Shown here: positions 12,901 to 24,900 of the stretch, in pieces
Numbering within the stretch: position 1 is the stretch's first letter
Layout: each line of letters opens with the position of its first letter
Assembly (NCBI GenBank): GCA_963978545.1
Contig: OZ021723.1
Location: 8,667,593 to 8,731,592, forward strand
Length of the DNA: 64,000 nt
Reading direction: 5' to 3'
From: Linyphia triangularis
Taxonomy: Eukaryota > Arthropoda > Arachnida > Araneae > Linyphiidae
The notes under the pieces: model-generated
The model's input: only the letters and a program-made list of their open reading frames with translations
Told to the model about the DNA's origin: nothing
The model's database searches: none
Program-made: the position numbers and the translations under genes

Positions 12901-15900
12901 TTTTATATCGATATACTTACCCAAGATATTGTACATTGAATAACCAAGTCTCAGGGAAATCCTTCCTAACATCTACTGCAGATTTAGTGGACACGGCACC
13001 GTCAACAGGTGCACTCTCTTCGACAAAATCTTCTTCTGCCGCCTCTGCGAATTGTAAAGCCACTTCATTACCTTTTAACACACAGGGTGTATACAAAATT
13101 AGTAAATTACTGGAGTCAATGTCGCCAGGCGTAGTATTTTTAATACTACGCTGTTGTTTTCCCTGTTTTTTTTTTTATATTTCGACATAGTGCCTTACCT
13201 AGTACTTGTTAAAGTGCAGGAAGTCTTAGTTTTTGAAGTACTATTGATATTTCAATAGTAAAAAGTATTGTTAATTACAGGATTACTACAAAAGAATCAT
13301 TCGTTAGGTTAACTGAAAGATACTGAGCTAGTGCTGCCACGCCACCTGGTGGTAAAACTTGAGTACAACCTGGAGCATAAAACTTGAATATTTTGAGCTT
13401 ATTTTCATATATCGATCATATTTGTAAGTATAATACTTTTGAATAGATCGTGTTTTGAAAATAAATCATTCTTTTGTAGTAACTCTGTATACTATATCCA
13501 AAATTCCCTTGTGAAAAATTGCATATCAAAGAATTTAAAGTCCGAGGGCTGGCAACGCTGACTGGAGTGTAGAGCATGATATAAAAGTGCTTTGAATTTT
13601 TTTAGAAACTCGAAATCTAGTCGTTTTCCGGTCAGATTTTTCAATATTCTATGATATCGTTTTATTGGCCTTTTATGGTACACTACATGAACAGTAATCG
13701 TAAAGTCACTTCATTACTTTTAACACAAACAGCGTGTACACAAAATTTGAAAAATTCAGGAGTGCAGAATAGGACGGAGGGTAAAAAAAGTTTTTTAAAA
13801 ACGAATTAACAATAGCGATGAAAAATGGATCGTCTACAATAACGTTAATCGAAAAAGATCATAGTCCAAGCATGATGAACCAGCACAAATCATATCGAAA
13901 GCTGAATTAATTTAGAAAAAGATCATGCTGTCAATTAGCCGACCAAACGGTATAGTGGTTAGCGTGCTAGCCTCTAGACCGCGAGGTTGCGGGTTCCGAG
14001 TCCCGTGTTTGGCATGGGTGCTTGTAAATGTATGTTGGCTTGTCTAATGACGAAAGTTTCGGCGCATTATAGCACTCGTGTTGCTGACGGTGCCAGATAA
14101 TCTGAATACAACCAACCAATCATGCTGTCAATTATGTGAGATTACAAAGGTGCTGGGTATTTTGAGCTGCTTCGAAGCAACCTAACGATCAACTCGTATG
14201 TTTACTGCCAACTTTTGAAACTGGAGGAAGCAATCAAAATGAAAAAGTCAGAATTGGCCAAATCGCAAAGGGATAGAGTTCCAACACGACAATGCGATTC
14301 CTCACACACCTATATAGCTCCGATCTTGCACCAACGGATTATCATTTATTTTGAGGTTTACAAAACTTTTTAAATGGTAAAAATTTCAGTGATAACGATA
14401 ATCTCAAATCGCACTTGGTTGAGTTTTTTTGCTGTTACGGACCAGAAGTTCTGTCTGTGAGCGCGGGATCATGAAGTTTCCAGAAAGATGGCAAATGGTC
14501 ATCGAACAGAATGGAAGGTATTTGACTGATCAAAGTTCATTTTTTTGTATAGAAAAATATCGAGTTTTATTTCATACTAAAAACCAAAATTATTTTCTTG
14601 CCAACCCAGTAAAATAGATGATAATTATCAATGATTTTCTAAGAATAAAAATTTGCAACCGACCTGAAAGGATGTCCCTTTATATGGTTGGTAGTGTTTA
14701 ATGTAAACTAGGGGACTTCGCCCCCTGCTCGCTAATGCTCGCCAACCCCCAAACACCTCGCTGCGCTCGGATTGAGCGGCTTTGCCGCTCGAATTTGTGG
14801 TTAAAACATCTTGCTGCGCTCGAATAGGTTTGCCAGCCATAAAAAATGTAACCAAATTTTTATAAATTTAATGTAAGGCCTAATAGAGAAAACACCCAAA
14901 TTGCAAGTTTCATAATAGAAAGTTAAATATACTATCCGCCAACATTCTGACTTAAAACTTCATTAGTTATGCCCTTACATTGAAGTCCCAATATCTTTTA
15001 TTTATTCTGATAAGTCGCCCCGTTAGAGAACGACGTCCAACGCGAGGCATTTTCTGGATAGAAATACTTCAAAATAATAATTACTCTAATACAAAAATGC
15101 TTCAGAAAAACAGAAAAAATCAACTTTGAAACGAAGAGTTTAAAAAGAGCTTTAAAATTAGCAACGGGTTTGTTGTTTACATACGTAAGGATAGCTTTAA
15201 AATTAGCAACGGTTGGTTGGTTGGTTGAACCCCCGAGCAGCGGGGTTGTTTACTTAAGAATGTTGCCATTTTTATATTCAAAATCATTGAGGCTTTGTAG
15301 TAGCTTAATGATGAAAAATATTGAAATTTAACTAATTAATAAAGTGTTAATAAATTATTTTGGCACGTTTTGGCAAATCTACAGCTTATTTCCTTTAAAA
15401 TGACACCTTGATCATTGAAATTGGTTGAGTAGTTTAGGCGGACGGACTAACCCCAAAAAACGTATTGCCTATTAAATATATAGATATGATTCAAATAATC
15501 AAGCCTCCTAATGTTTATCATATGTCTTACAAATACGAATACTATATTTAGAAAAAAAAAAAAAAAAAAAAACTTTCGACTTTTGACAAGGCTGGTTGGT
15601 TGGTTGTTTTCAGATTATCTGGCGCCGTCAGCAACACGAGGGCTATAATGCGCCGAAACATTCGTCATTAGACAAGCCAACATACATTTACAAACACCCA
15701 TGCCAACACGGGACTCGAACCCGCAACCTCGCGGTCTAGAAGCTAGCACGCTAACCACTATACCGTTTGGTCGGCACTTTTGACAAGGCCGTTCCATGTG
15801 TTTTACTATGATATCTTACGGCATTAGACTAAACGGAAAAAAAAAATAATATATTTGTTTCAGAATAAATAACATGGAATTTCATATAGTAAATAATTGA

Positions 15901-18900
15901 TTCTCTAGTTCTCCATGTATGGGTCTGTTATCAGCAAGATATTTTCACAATATTATTGGATGAATTGTCAAACTACGTTAAACATATTCTGAATGGTGTT
16001 TCTTTTGTGACGACCTCTTTCCTTTTTTATCTTTTTGATCAATTTGAAACATATTCAATTCGATTAACGAATCAAAATTCATCAATTACATACCGATTTA
16101 AAGGCTTAGGCTTTGGCTTCTGGCGAATAGTTTATACTTACACATTACGTTATTTTAAATGGTTAGTTGGTTGTTTTCAGATTATCTGGCGCCGTCAGCA
16201 ACACGAGGGCTATAATGCGCCGAAACATTCGTCATTAGACAAGCCAACATACATTTACAAAGACCCATGCCTAACACGGGACGTTATTTAAAATGAATAA
16301 GGAAGTTATAAAAAAAAAATCATAAACAGTACACAATTTTTTTAATGTTGTGATAGTAGATGGCAGCACTGTAGAAAAGAGAAAAATCGCAATTTAAGCT
16401 TGTTTAGGGAACCTAAGAAATCTCGTATCCGTCAAGTATCTGCATAATAGAAATCTGTAGTAACTAAATAAAAAGAATAACTATAAATTATGGTTGACGC
16501 ATTACAATACCTGGGGCAGCAAAGGATTCTGGGTAGTATCCTCCACCTCCGCCGTATCCGCTGCCTCCGCTGTTAGAGCAAGGCCGTGTGAACAAAATCA
16601 AGTTGCTAATGACTAGGAAGCCGGAATCCTGCAACCAAAGTGTTTTTTTTTTTAAAGTTTTGAAACTGAATGCTTTAAATTACACTATAATTTCATGGAA
16701 CATTAAAAGAAAAATTTAACTACTTACAAATTTCTCCAATCATAAGCCCCTTCAACATAAAGTGGTTTAAATACTAAAATATTTCAGCGTGCCTTGCTAA
16801 AAAGGGGCGATCAATTTTGGAACAGTTAAAATTTATTTGCACCGAATGGTCACCAGTTCGGCATAGATAGAAGAATAATTACAAATGAAAATCCCATGTT
16901 TAATGTTTCAACTTAAGGGGACCTCCTAGTAAGGATCATTCCCTATACTAGCTATGTTACAATCTTATAGCCCAGTGCATTTAGAAACTGCTTTGTAGAA
17001 AACCCTTGACATTTGGTGCGTATATACGAAAATGTCGCTTAATGAAATGCCATAAATTCAAAATTCAAAAATAGCGTCTAACATGACAATTAAAAAAGTA
17101 AAAAAAATAAATAAAAGACTATTGCTGGTGTTACAACTGCATAGACATTAAAATAAGGATTTGAAATATAAAATATATTAGACTATTTTCGCTTTTTTCA
17201 ATTTGTGCAATTTCATTAAGTGATCATTTTCGTACCTACACACTGAAATTCAAGATTTTACACAAAGTAGTACCTAAATGAACTTGGCTAAAAGATTGCA
17301 ACACAGCGAGTATAGGGAATGATCCTCAATGGGAGCTCCTTACAGCGAGTATCGGGAATGATCCTCAACGGGAGCTCCTTACAGCGAGTATCGGGAATGA
17401 TCCTCAACGGGAGCTCCTTACAGCGAGTATCGGGAATGATCCTCAACGGGAGCTCCTTACAGCGAGTATCGGGAATGATCCTCAACGGGAGCTCCTTACA
17501 GCGAGTATCGGGAATGATCCTCAACGGGAGCTCCTTACAGCGAGTATCGGGAATGATCCTCAACGGGAGCTCCTTACAGCGAGTATCGGGAATGATCCTC
17601 AACGGGAGCTCCTTACAGCGAGTATCGGGAATGATCCTCAACGGGAGCTCCTTACAGCGAGTATCGGGAATGATCCTCAACGGGAGCTCCTTACAGCGAG
17701 TATCGGGAATGATCCTCAACGGGAGCTCCTTACAGCGAGTATCGGGAATGATCCTCAACGGGAGCTCCTTACAGCGAGTATCGGGAATGATCCTCAACGG
17801 GAGCTCCTTACAGCGAGTATCGGGAATGATCCTCAACGGGAGCTCCTTACAGCGAGTATCGGGAATGATCCTCAACGGGAGCTCCTTACAGCGAGTATCG
17901 GGAATGATCCTCAACGGGAGCTCCTTACAGCGAGTATCGGGAATGATCCTCAACGGGAGCTCCTTACAGCGAGTATCGGGAATGATCCTCAACGGGAGCT
18001 CCTTACAGCGAGTATCGGGAATGATCCTCAACGGGAGCTCCTTACAGCGAGTATCGGGAATGATCCTCAACGGGAGCTCCTTACAGCGAGTATCGGGAAT
18101 GATCCTCAACGGGAGCTCCTTACAGCGAGTATCGGGAATGATCCTCAACGGGAGCTCCTTACAGCGAGTATCGGGAATGATCCTCAACGGGAGCTCCTTA
18201 CAGCGAGTATCGGGAATGATCCTCAACGGGAGCTCCTTACAGCGAGTATCGGGAATGATCCTCAACGGGAGCTCCTTACAGCGAGTATCGGGAATGATCC
18301 TCAACGGGAGCTCCTTACAGCGAGTATCGGGAATGATCCTCAACGGGAGCTCCTTACAGCGAGTATCGGGAATGATCCTCAACGGGAGCTCCTTACAGCG
18401 AGTATCGGGAATGATCCTCAACGGGAGCTCCTTACAGCGAGTATCGGGAATGATCCTCAACGGGAGCTCCTTACAGCGAGTATCGGGAATGATCCTCAAC
18501 GGGAGCTCCTTACAGCGAGTATCGGGAATGATCCTCAACGGGAGCTCCTTACAGCGAGTATCGGGAATGATCCTCAACGGGAGCTCCTTACAGCGAGTAT
18601 CGGGAATGATCCTCAACGGGAGCTCCTTACAGCGAGTATCGGGAATGATCCTCAACGGGAGCTCCTTACAGCGAGTATCGGGAATGATCCTCAACGGGAG
18701 CTCCTTACAGCGAGTATCGGGAATGATCCTCAACGGGAGCTCCTTACAGCGAGTATCGGGAATGATCCTCAACGGGAGCTCCTTACAGCGAGTATCGGGA
18801 ATGATCCTCAACGGGAGCTCCTTACAGCGAGTATCGGGAATGATCCTCAACGGGAGCTCCTTACAGCGAGTATCGGGAATGATCCTCAACGGGAGCTCCT

Positions 18901-21817
18901 TACAGCGAGTATCGGGAATGATCCTCAACGGGAGCTCCTTACAGCGAGTATCGGGAATGATCCTCAACGGGAGCTCCTTACAGCGAGTATCGGGAATGAT
19001 CCTCAACGGGAGCTCCTTACAGCGAGTATCGGGAATGATCCTCAACGGGAGCTCCTTACAGCGAGTATCGGGAATGATCCTCAACGGGAGCTCCTTACAG
19101 CGAGTATCGGGAATGATCCTCAACGGGAGCTCCTTACAGCGAGTATCGGGAATGATCCTCAACGGGAGCTCCTTACAGCGAGTATCGGGAATGATCCTCA
19201 ACGGGAGCTCCTTACAGCGAGTATCGGGAATGATCCTCAACGGGAGCTCCTTACAGCGAGTATCGGGAATGATCCTCAACGGGAGCTCCTTACAGCGAGT
19301 ATCGGGAATGATCCTCAACGGGAGCTCCTTACAGCGAGTATCGGGAATGATCCTCAACGGGAGCTCCTTACAGCGAGTACAGGGAATGATCCTCAACGGG
19401 AGCTCCTTACAGCGAGTACAGGGAATGATCCTCAACGGGAGCTCCTTACAGCGAGTACAGGGAATGATCCTCAACGGGAGCTCCTTACAGCGAGTATCGG
19501 GAATGATCCTCAACGGGAGCTCCTTACAGCGAGTACAGGGAATGATCCTCAACGGGAGCTCCTTACAGCGAGTACAGGGAATGATCCTCAACGGGAGCTC
19601 CTTACAGCGAGTACAGGGAATGATCCTCAACGGGAGCTCCTTACAGCGAGTACAGGGAATGATCCTCAACGGGAGCTCCTTACAGCGAGTACAGGGAATG
19701 ATCCTCAACGGGAGCTCCTTACAGCGAGTACAGGGAATGATCCTCAACGGGAGCTCCTTACAGCGAGTATCGGGAATGATCCTCAACGGGAGCTCCTTAC
19801 AGCGAGTATCGGGAATGATCCTCAACGGGAGCTCCTTACAGCGAGTACAGGGAATGATCCTCAACGGGAGCTCCTTACAGCGAGTACAGGGAATGATCCT
19901 CAACGGGAGCTCCTTACAGCGAGTATCGGGAATGATCCTCAACGGGAGCTCCTTACAGCGAGTACAGGGAATGATCCTCAACGGGAGCTCCTTACAGCGA
20001 GTACAGGGAATGATCCTCAACGGGAGCTCCTTACAGCGAGTACAGGGAATGATCCTCAACGGGAGCTCCTTACAGCGAGTACAGGGAATGATCCTCAACG
20101 GGAGCTCCTTACAGCGAGTACAGGGAATGATCCTCAACGGGAGCTCCTTACAGCGAGTACAGGGAATGATCCTCAACGGGAGCTCCTTACAGCGAGTACA
20201 GGGAATGATCCTCAACGGGAGCTCCTTACAGCGAGTACAGGGAATGATCCTCAACGGGAGCTCCTTACAGCGAGTACAGGGAATGATCCTCAACGGGAGC
20301 TCCTTACAGCGAGTACAGGGAATGATCCTCAACGGGAGCTCCTTACAGCGAGTACAGGGAATGATCCTCAACGGGAGCTCCTTACAGCGAGTACAGGGAA
20401 TGATCCTCAACGGGAGCTCCTTACAGCGAGTATCGGGAATGATCCTCAACGGGAGCTCCTTACAGCGAGTATCGGGAATGATCCTCAACGGGAGCTCCTT
20501 ACAGCGAGTACAGGGAATGATCCTCAACGGGAGCTCCTTACAGCGAGTACAGGGAATGATCCTCAACGGGAGCTCCTTACAGCGAGTACAGGGAATGATC
20601 CTCAACGGGAGCTCCTTACAGCGAGTACAGGGAATGATCCTCAACGGGAGCTCCTTACAGCGAGTACAGGGAATGATCCTCAACGGGAGCTCCTTACAGC
20701 GAGTACAGGGAATGATCCTCAACGGGAGCTCCTTACAGCGAGTACAGGGAATGATCCTCAATGGGAGCTCCTTACAGCGAGTACAGGGAATGATCCTCAA
20801 TGGGAGCTCCTTACAGCGAGTACAGGGAATGATCCTCAACGGGAGCTCCTTACAGCGAGTACAGGGAATGATCCTCAACGGGAGCTCCTTACAGCGAGTA
20901 CAGGGAATGATCCTCAATGGGAGCTCCTTACAGCGAGTACAGGGAATGATCCTCAATGGGAGCTCCTTACAGCGAGTACAGGGAATGATCCTCAATGGGA
21001 GCTCCTTACAGCGAGTACAGGGAATGATCCTCAATGGGAGCTCCTTACAGCGAGTATAGGGAATGATCCTCAATGGGAGCTCCTTACAGCGAGTATAGGG
21101 AATGATCCTCAATGGGAGCTCCTTACAGCGAGTACAGGGAATGATCCTCAACGGGAGCTCCTTACAGCGAGTACAGGGAATGATCCTCAATGGGAGCTCC
21201 TTACAGCGAGTACAGGGAATGATCCTCAATGGGAGCTCCTTACAGCGAGTACAGGGAATGATCCTCAATGGGAGCTCCTTACAGCGAGTACAGGGAATGA
21301 TCCTCAATGGGAGCTCCTTACAGCGAGTATAGGGAATGATCCTCAATGGGAGCTCCTTACAGCGAGTATAGGGAATGATCCTTAATGGGAGCTCCTATTA
21401 ATCGCACTGGGAGAGAACGATTATCCGCGGATGACCGAATGGCAATTTGTTGAGTTAAAAATCGATCACAAAATCGTCTGCAGCATACCAGTGCGTTCCT
21501 ATCTTAATAGTTCCATGATCCAACCCTTTGAATAATCAGTTATTTCAACCCGCATGAAAAGAAGAAGTTTCGCTCAAAAATTATTTGACACTTTTCGAGT
21601 TTTCGCTTACTTGAATACCGTAAAAGTAAGGGTTTAGTGTAGAAGAAATCTAATGCAATTTTATTATTACATGGATATTACCTGAAAAGATGCGAATGAA
21701 TCTTCATATGAAGACGTGGAGTAGGGGCCTGGAGGTTTAATAATAGCACTTTGAGCAGCGTACAATCCTGTAATTAAGTAATGACATTAGAAAAACTGTA
21801 CTACAAATAGGTAGATC

Positions 21818-21861
<44 letters not shown>

Positions 21862-21904
21862 TTCTGTACCACAAATAGGTATATCACATAAAAGAAACTG
21901 CGCT

Positions 21905-21973
<69 letters not shown>

Positions 21974-24900
21974 CTAAAACTATACTACAAATAGGTAGAT
22001 CATAAAAAACTATACTACAAATAGGTAGATCATAAAAAAACTATACTACAAATATGTAGACCTAACTATGAGTTCAAAATTGAAGTATTCCTGTAAATCT
22101 TTGCCTAAATTTAAAGCTTTATTTTAAAAATAAATGTTAGATACTTTAAATAGGTATTATAGAGTACACTTCATGCATGCTCAAACAGCACTGCTGATGT
22201 CGGCATTGATATTAACTTGGTTATTTTCTTTTATCTACACTTCTCTATACAAAATGCATTGATCAAATTATAATCTTTGTAAAACCTACTTTTGATTTTG
22301 TGTTCATAGTTAAGCTTCAATATTATTGAAAAAATTGGACTGTCAGTTATTATTTTTCATTTATTTTGCTTTAAAATTTATTGAGATTTAGACAATGAAT
22401 ATTTCGTAACATATTTTATGATTGAATACATACAAGATGCTTTGATCAAATTGAATTGCAGAGCTTGAAAGAAGCATCTTCACACGAAATAATGCGTATT
22501 ATAAATGTAATAGGTTTTCTTAAAAAATATTTAAGAATAATTTAAATAGTTTACCTGGCTGGGGTTTGTTATCATTGCAGGGATTAGTACTGTAATAAAT
22601 TCCGGTATCCAAACCTTGCACGAGTTGAAAAATCTGAAAAAGTACCGGAGCATGATATAAGAATTCTTTTAATTTAAGTTTAAAATGAATTTAGGCAATG
22701 GTCATCAGAAGAAGTATAATATGGAAATAAATTACTTTATCTTTTGTCAATTGATCATTGTTGTTCATCAGAGATACACTCTTGTCCACCACTTTAATAC
22801 CGCACAAAGAATTTGGAGATGCATTGATCTTGATTGCAGTCTTCTGGCCCGGCTGTTTTACTGTATCCGTAAATTGAAAGTTCACCTGAAAATTCAGAAA
22901 AAGGGATTTTAGTCGCTGTTTATGAAGGGCCCAATGAGCACGATCGAAAGAAAAACCTTTATTCGACATAAATGAAACTTACGAAAGATGATTTTGTTGA
23001 CAGAATAAAAAATTGACCAACCTTCAATACCCCAATAACGTTCTTAATGAGTAATTTAAAATAAGAGTTATAAAAGAAAGAAGTGTCAACTATTATTACA
23101 TTATTTTAGTCATTTTAATTCCTCAGGGTGTGGAACATTGCCCAACTTTCAATTACTCTACTATACTTATGTGTATTGGTACTATTTACTGTTTTTATAT
23201 TTTCACCACTCATTTAGAAAAAAATGATAAGTGGCGATATTTTTGGCAATAATTTTTAAATGGAAAATAAAACAGCGCCAAAACGGCGATATACCTTTCT
23301 ATAATACATTACATTATTCTTTTTTGTAATTGAAACAGAGGATAGGAGAAAAACGGTCGTTGATGAGGGATACTCAAAGGAATAAAACTCTGTTTTAAGA
23401 CATTCACTTTTCAAATGTTTACGCCTTTATAAAATTTTCATGGGAATTCCGAAGGTGGCGTTATTTACAACACTTAACGAGGCATTACCATAGCGATTTT
23501 GACCAAAATTGTTAGAGATGTTTCTTAGCAATTACTGAAATCCCTGATTTTTTCAATGGCAGCTAGCTACCTTATGTGCCTGCGTAATGTTGACGAAAAC
23601 CTTGAAGGTAGATCTCATGACCACTACTAACCCTCATACCAAATTTGAACATCTTAGGCTAATTTGTTCACAAATTATGCTGACCACAGACATACATTTT
23701 TTCCGAGACCACTTTTTTGAAGTCAGAATGCTAAAAAAAAAAAATAAAAAAAAAAAAAAAAAAAAAAAAAATCATCGAACAGGAAGAGAAATGGGTTAAT
23801 TTGTAGCTTTATATTAATTTGTGGAATTTGGTTCAGAGTACATTTCAAGCTATCGGACTCCTTTGGATGGACTTTAAAAAAAAGCAGATATCGTCTACAT
23901 ACGCAAGAATTATGAAAAATTACAGGAAGAGGCTGATATTTGTTGGTAAAGGATAATTGAGTAATTAAAATATTTATCGTTTTTCATTATTCAAATCATA
24001 AATATCAAGCTAAAGTTTGAAGGAATTCATCTACGAATAGACGTTTCAATGAAATCTCATTTGAAGATGAAGAAATGAATCGTCAAAGATTTAATGAAAA
24101 CTAAAAGATTGACGAATGACTTTAAACACAACTTAAGATTTTTTTTTTCTAAAAGAAATGAGATTAGTAAACATTTGAAGAATGTATCTCACTTTGTTTT
24201 TGAAACACTTTTCAACTTCAAACTTATGAGAATCTGCGACAGTTTCTTTGTCATCTCGGACGTAGAAGACAAGCAAGGTGAAAGAAGGAGACATATCCGA
24301 GTCCACGTCGATGTCAAACGTCACTTCTCCTATTGGTGGTACGTACCTAATAGTTGTAGAAATAATTATAAGTGATTGTGTTTTAATATAATATTAAGGA
24401 AAGTTGTCCAAAAATATATAAATGAAATAAAATTATGTGATAAAGATCGTTTTGAAATACTTTTATGAAATACTAGCTGAATAACCGTGTTTCGCTACGA
24501 AATTTTACCATGAGCAAGTTTTTAGGTAAATGCGTGGGCCCGCGTTGCGGAGATCCGTCATTGGTGTATAGGTCCCAACTTTTGGCACTTCGATCACAGG
24601 AATGTTCATTGCTACGTAAGACCAAGCTCGCTACGCTCGCTGAAAAGTTCATAATAAGCTCAGGCTTACTTCACTTGTTGAAAGGTTCATTGCTATGCAA
24701 GCATGGGCTCGCTTTGCTCTCGGAAAGGTTCATTGCTGTGTAAGCTCGCTTCCTCTTTAAAAACTAATTCCTACGTAAAGACTTAATATTAGAAGCCCCT
24801 CCGCAGTCGAGGAAAAAAAATCCCCGTTAATACAACACCCATTTAAGAGTATTTTAACACGTGTTTGTGAAAAGCAAAATTAGAAGGCCAAAACTACTTA

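Noticed and set aside
13938..14010. A functional tRNA gene at the head of the SINEs
   Set aside because: The A and B boxes are present, but no clean acceptor stem closes around them and the same head occurs in 18 dispersed copies with target duplications.
15615..15797. Recurring small frames such as PNGIVVSVLASRPRGC or IIWRRQQHEGYNAPKHSS
   Set aside because: These are translations of the family I SINE in either orientation and recur at every copy.
17288..21346. Open frames of 1352 and 1246 codons on both strands
   Set aside because: They are read-through of a 39-bp minisatellite with a 13-residue period; both strands are open only because the unit is divisible by three and lacks stops. The array lies in an intron of the A2M gene.
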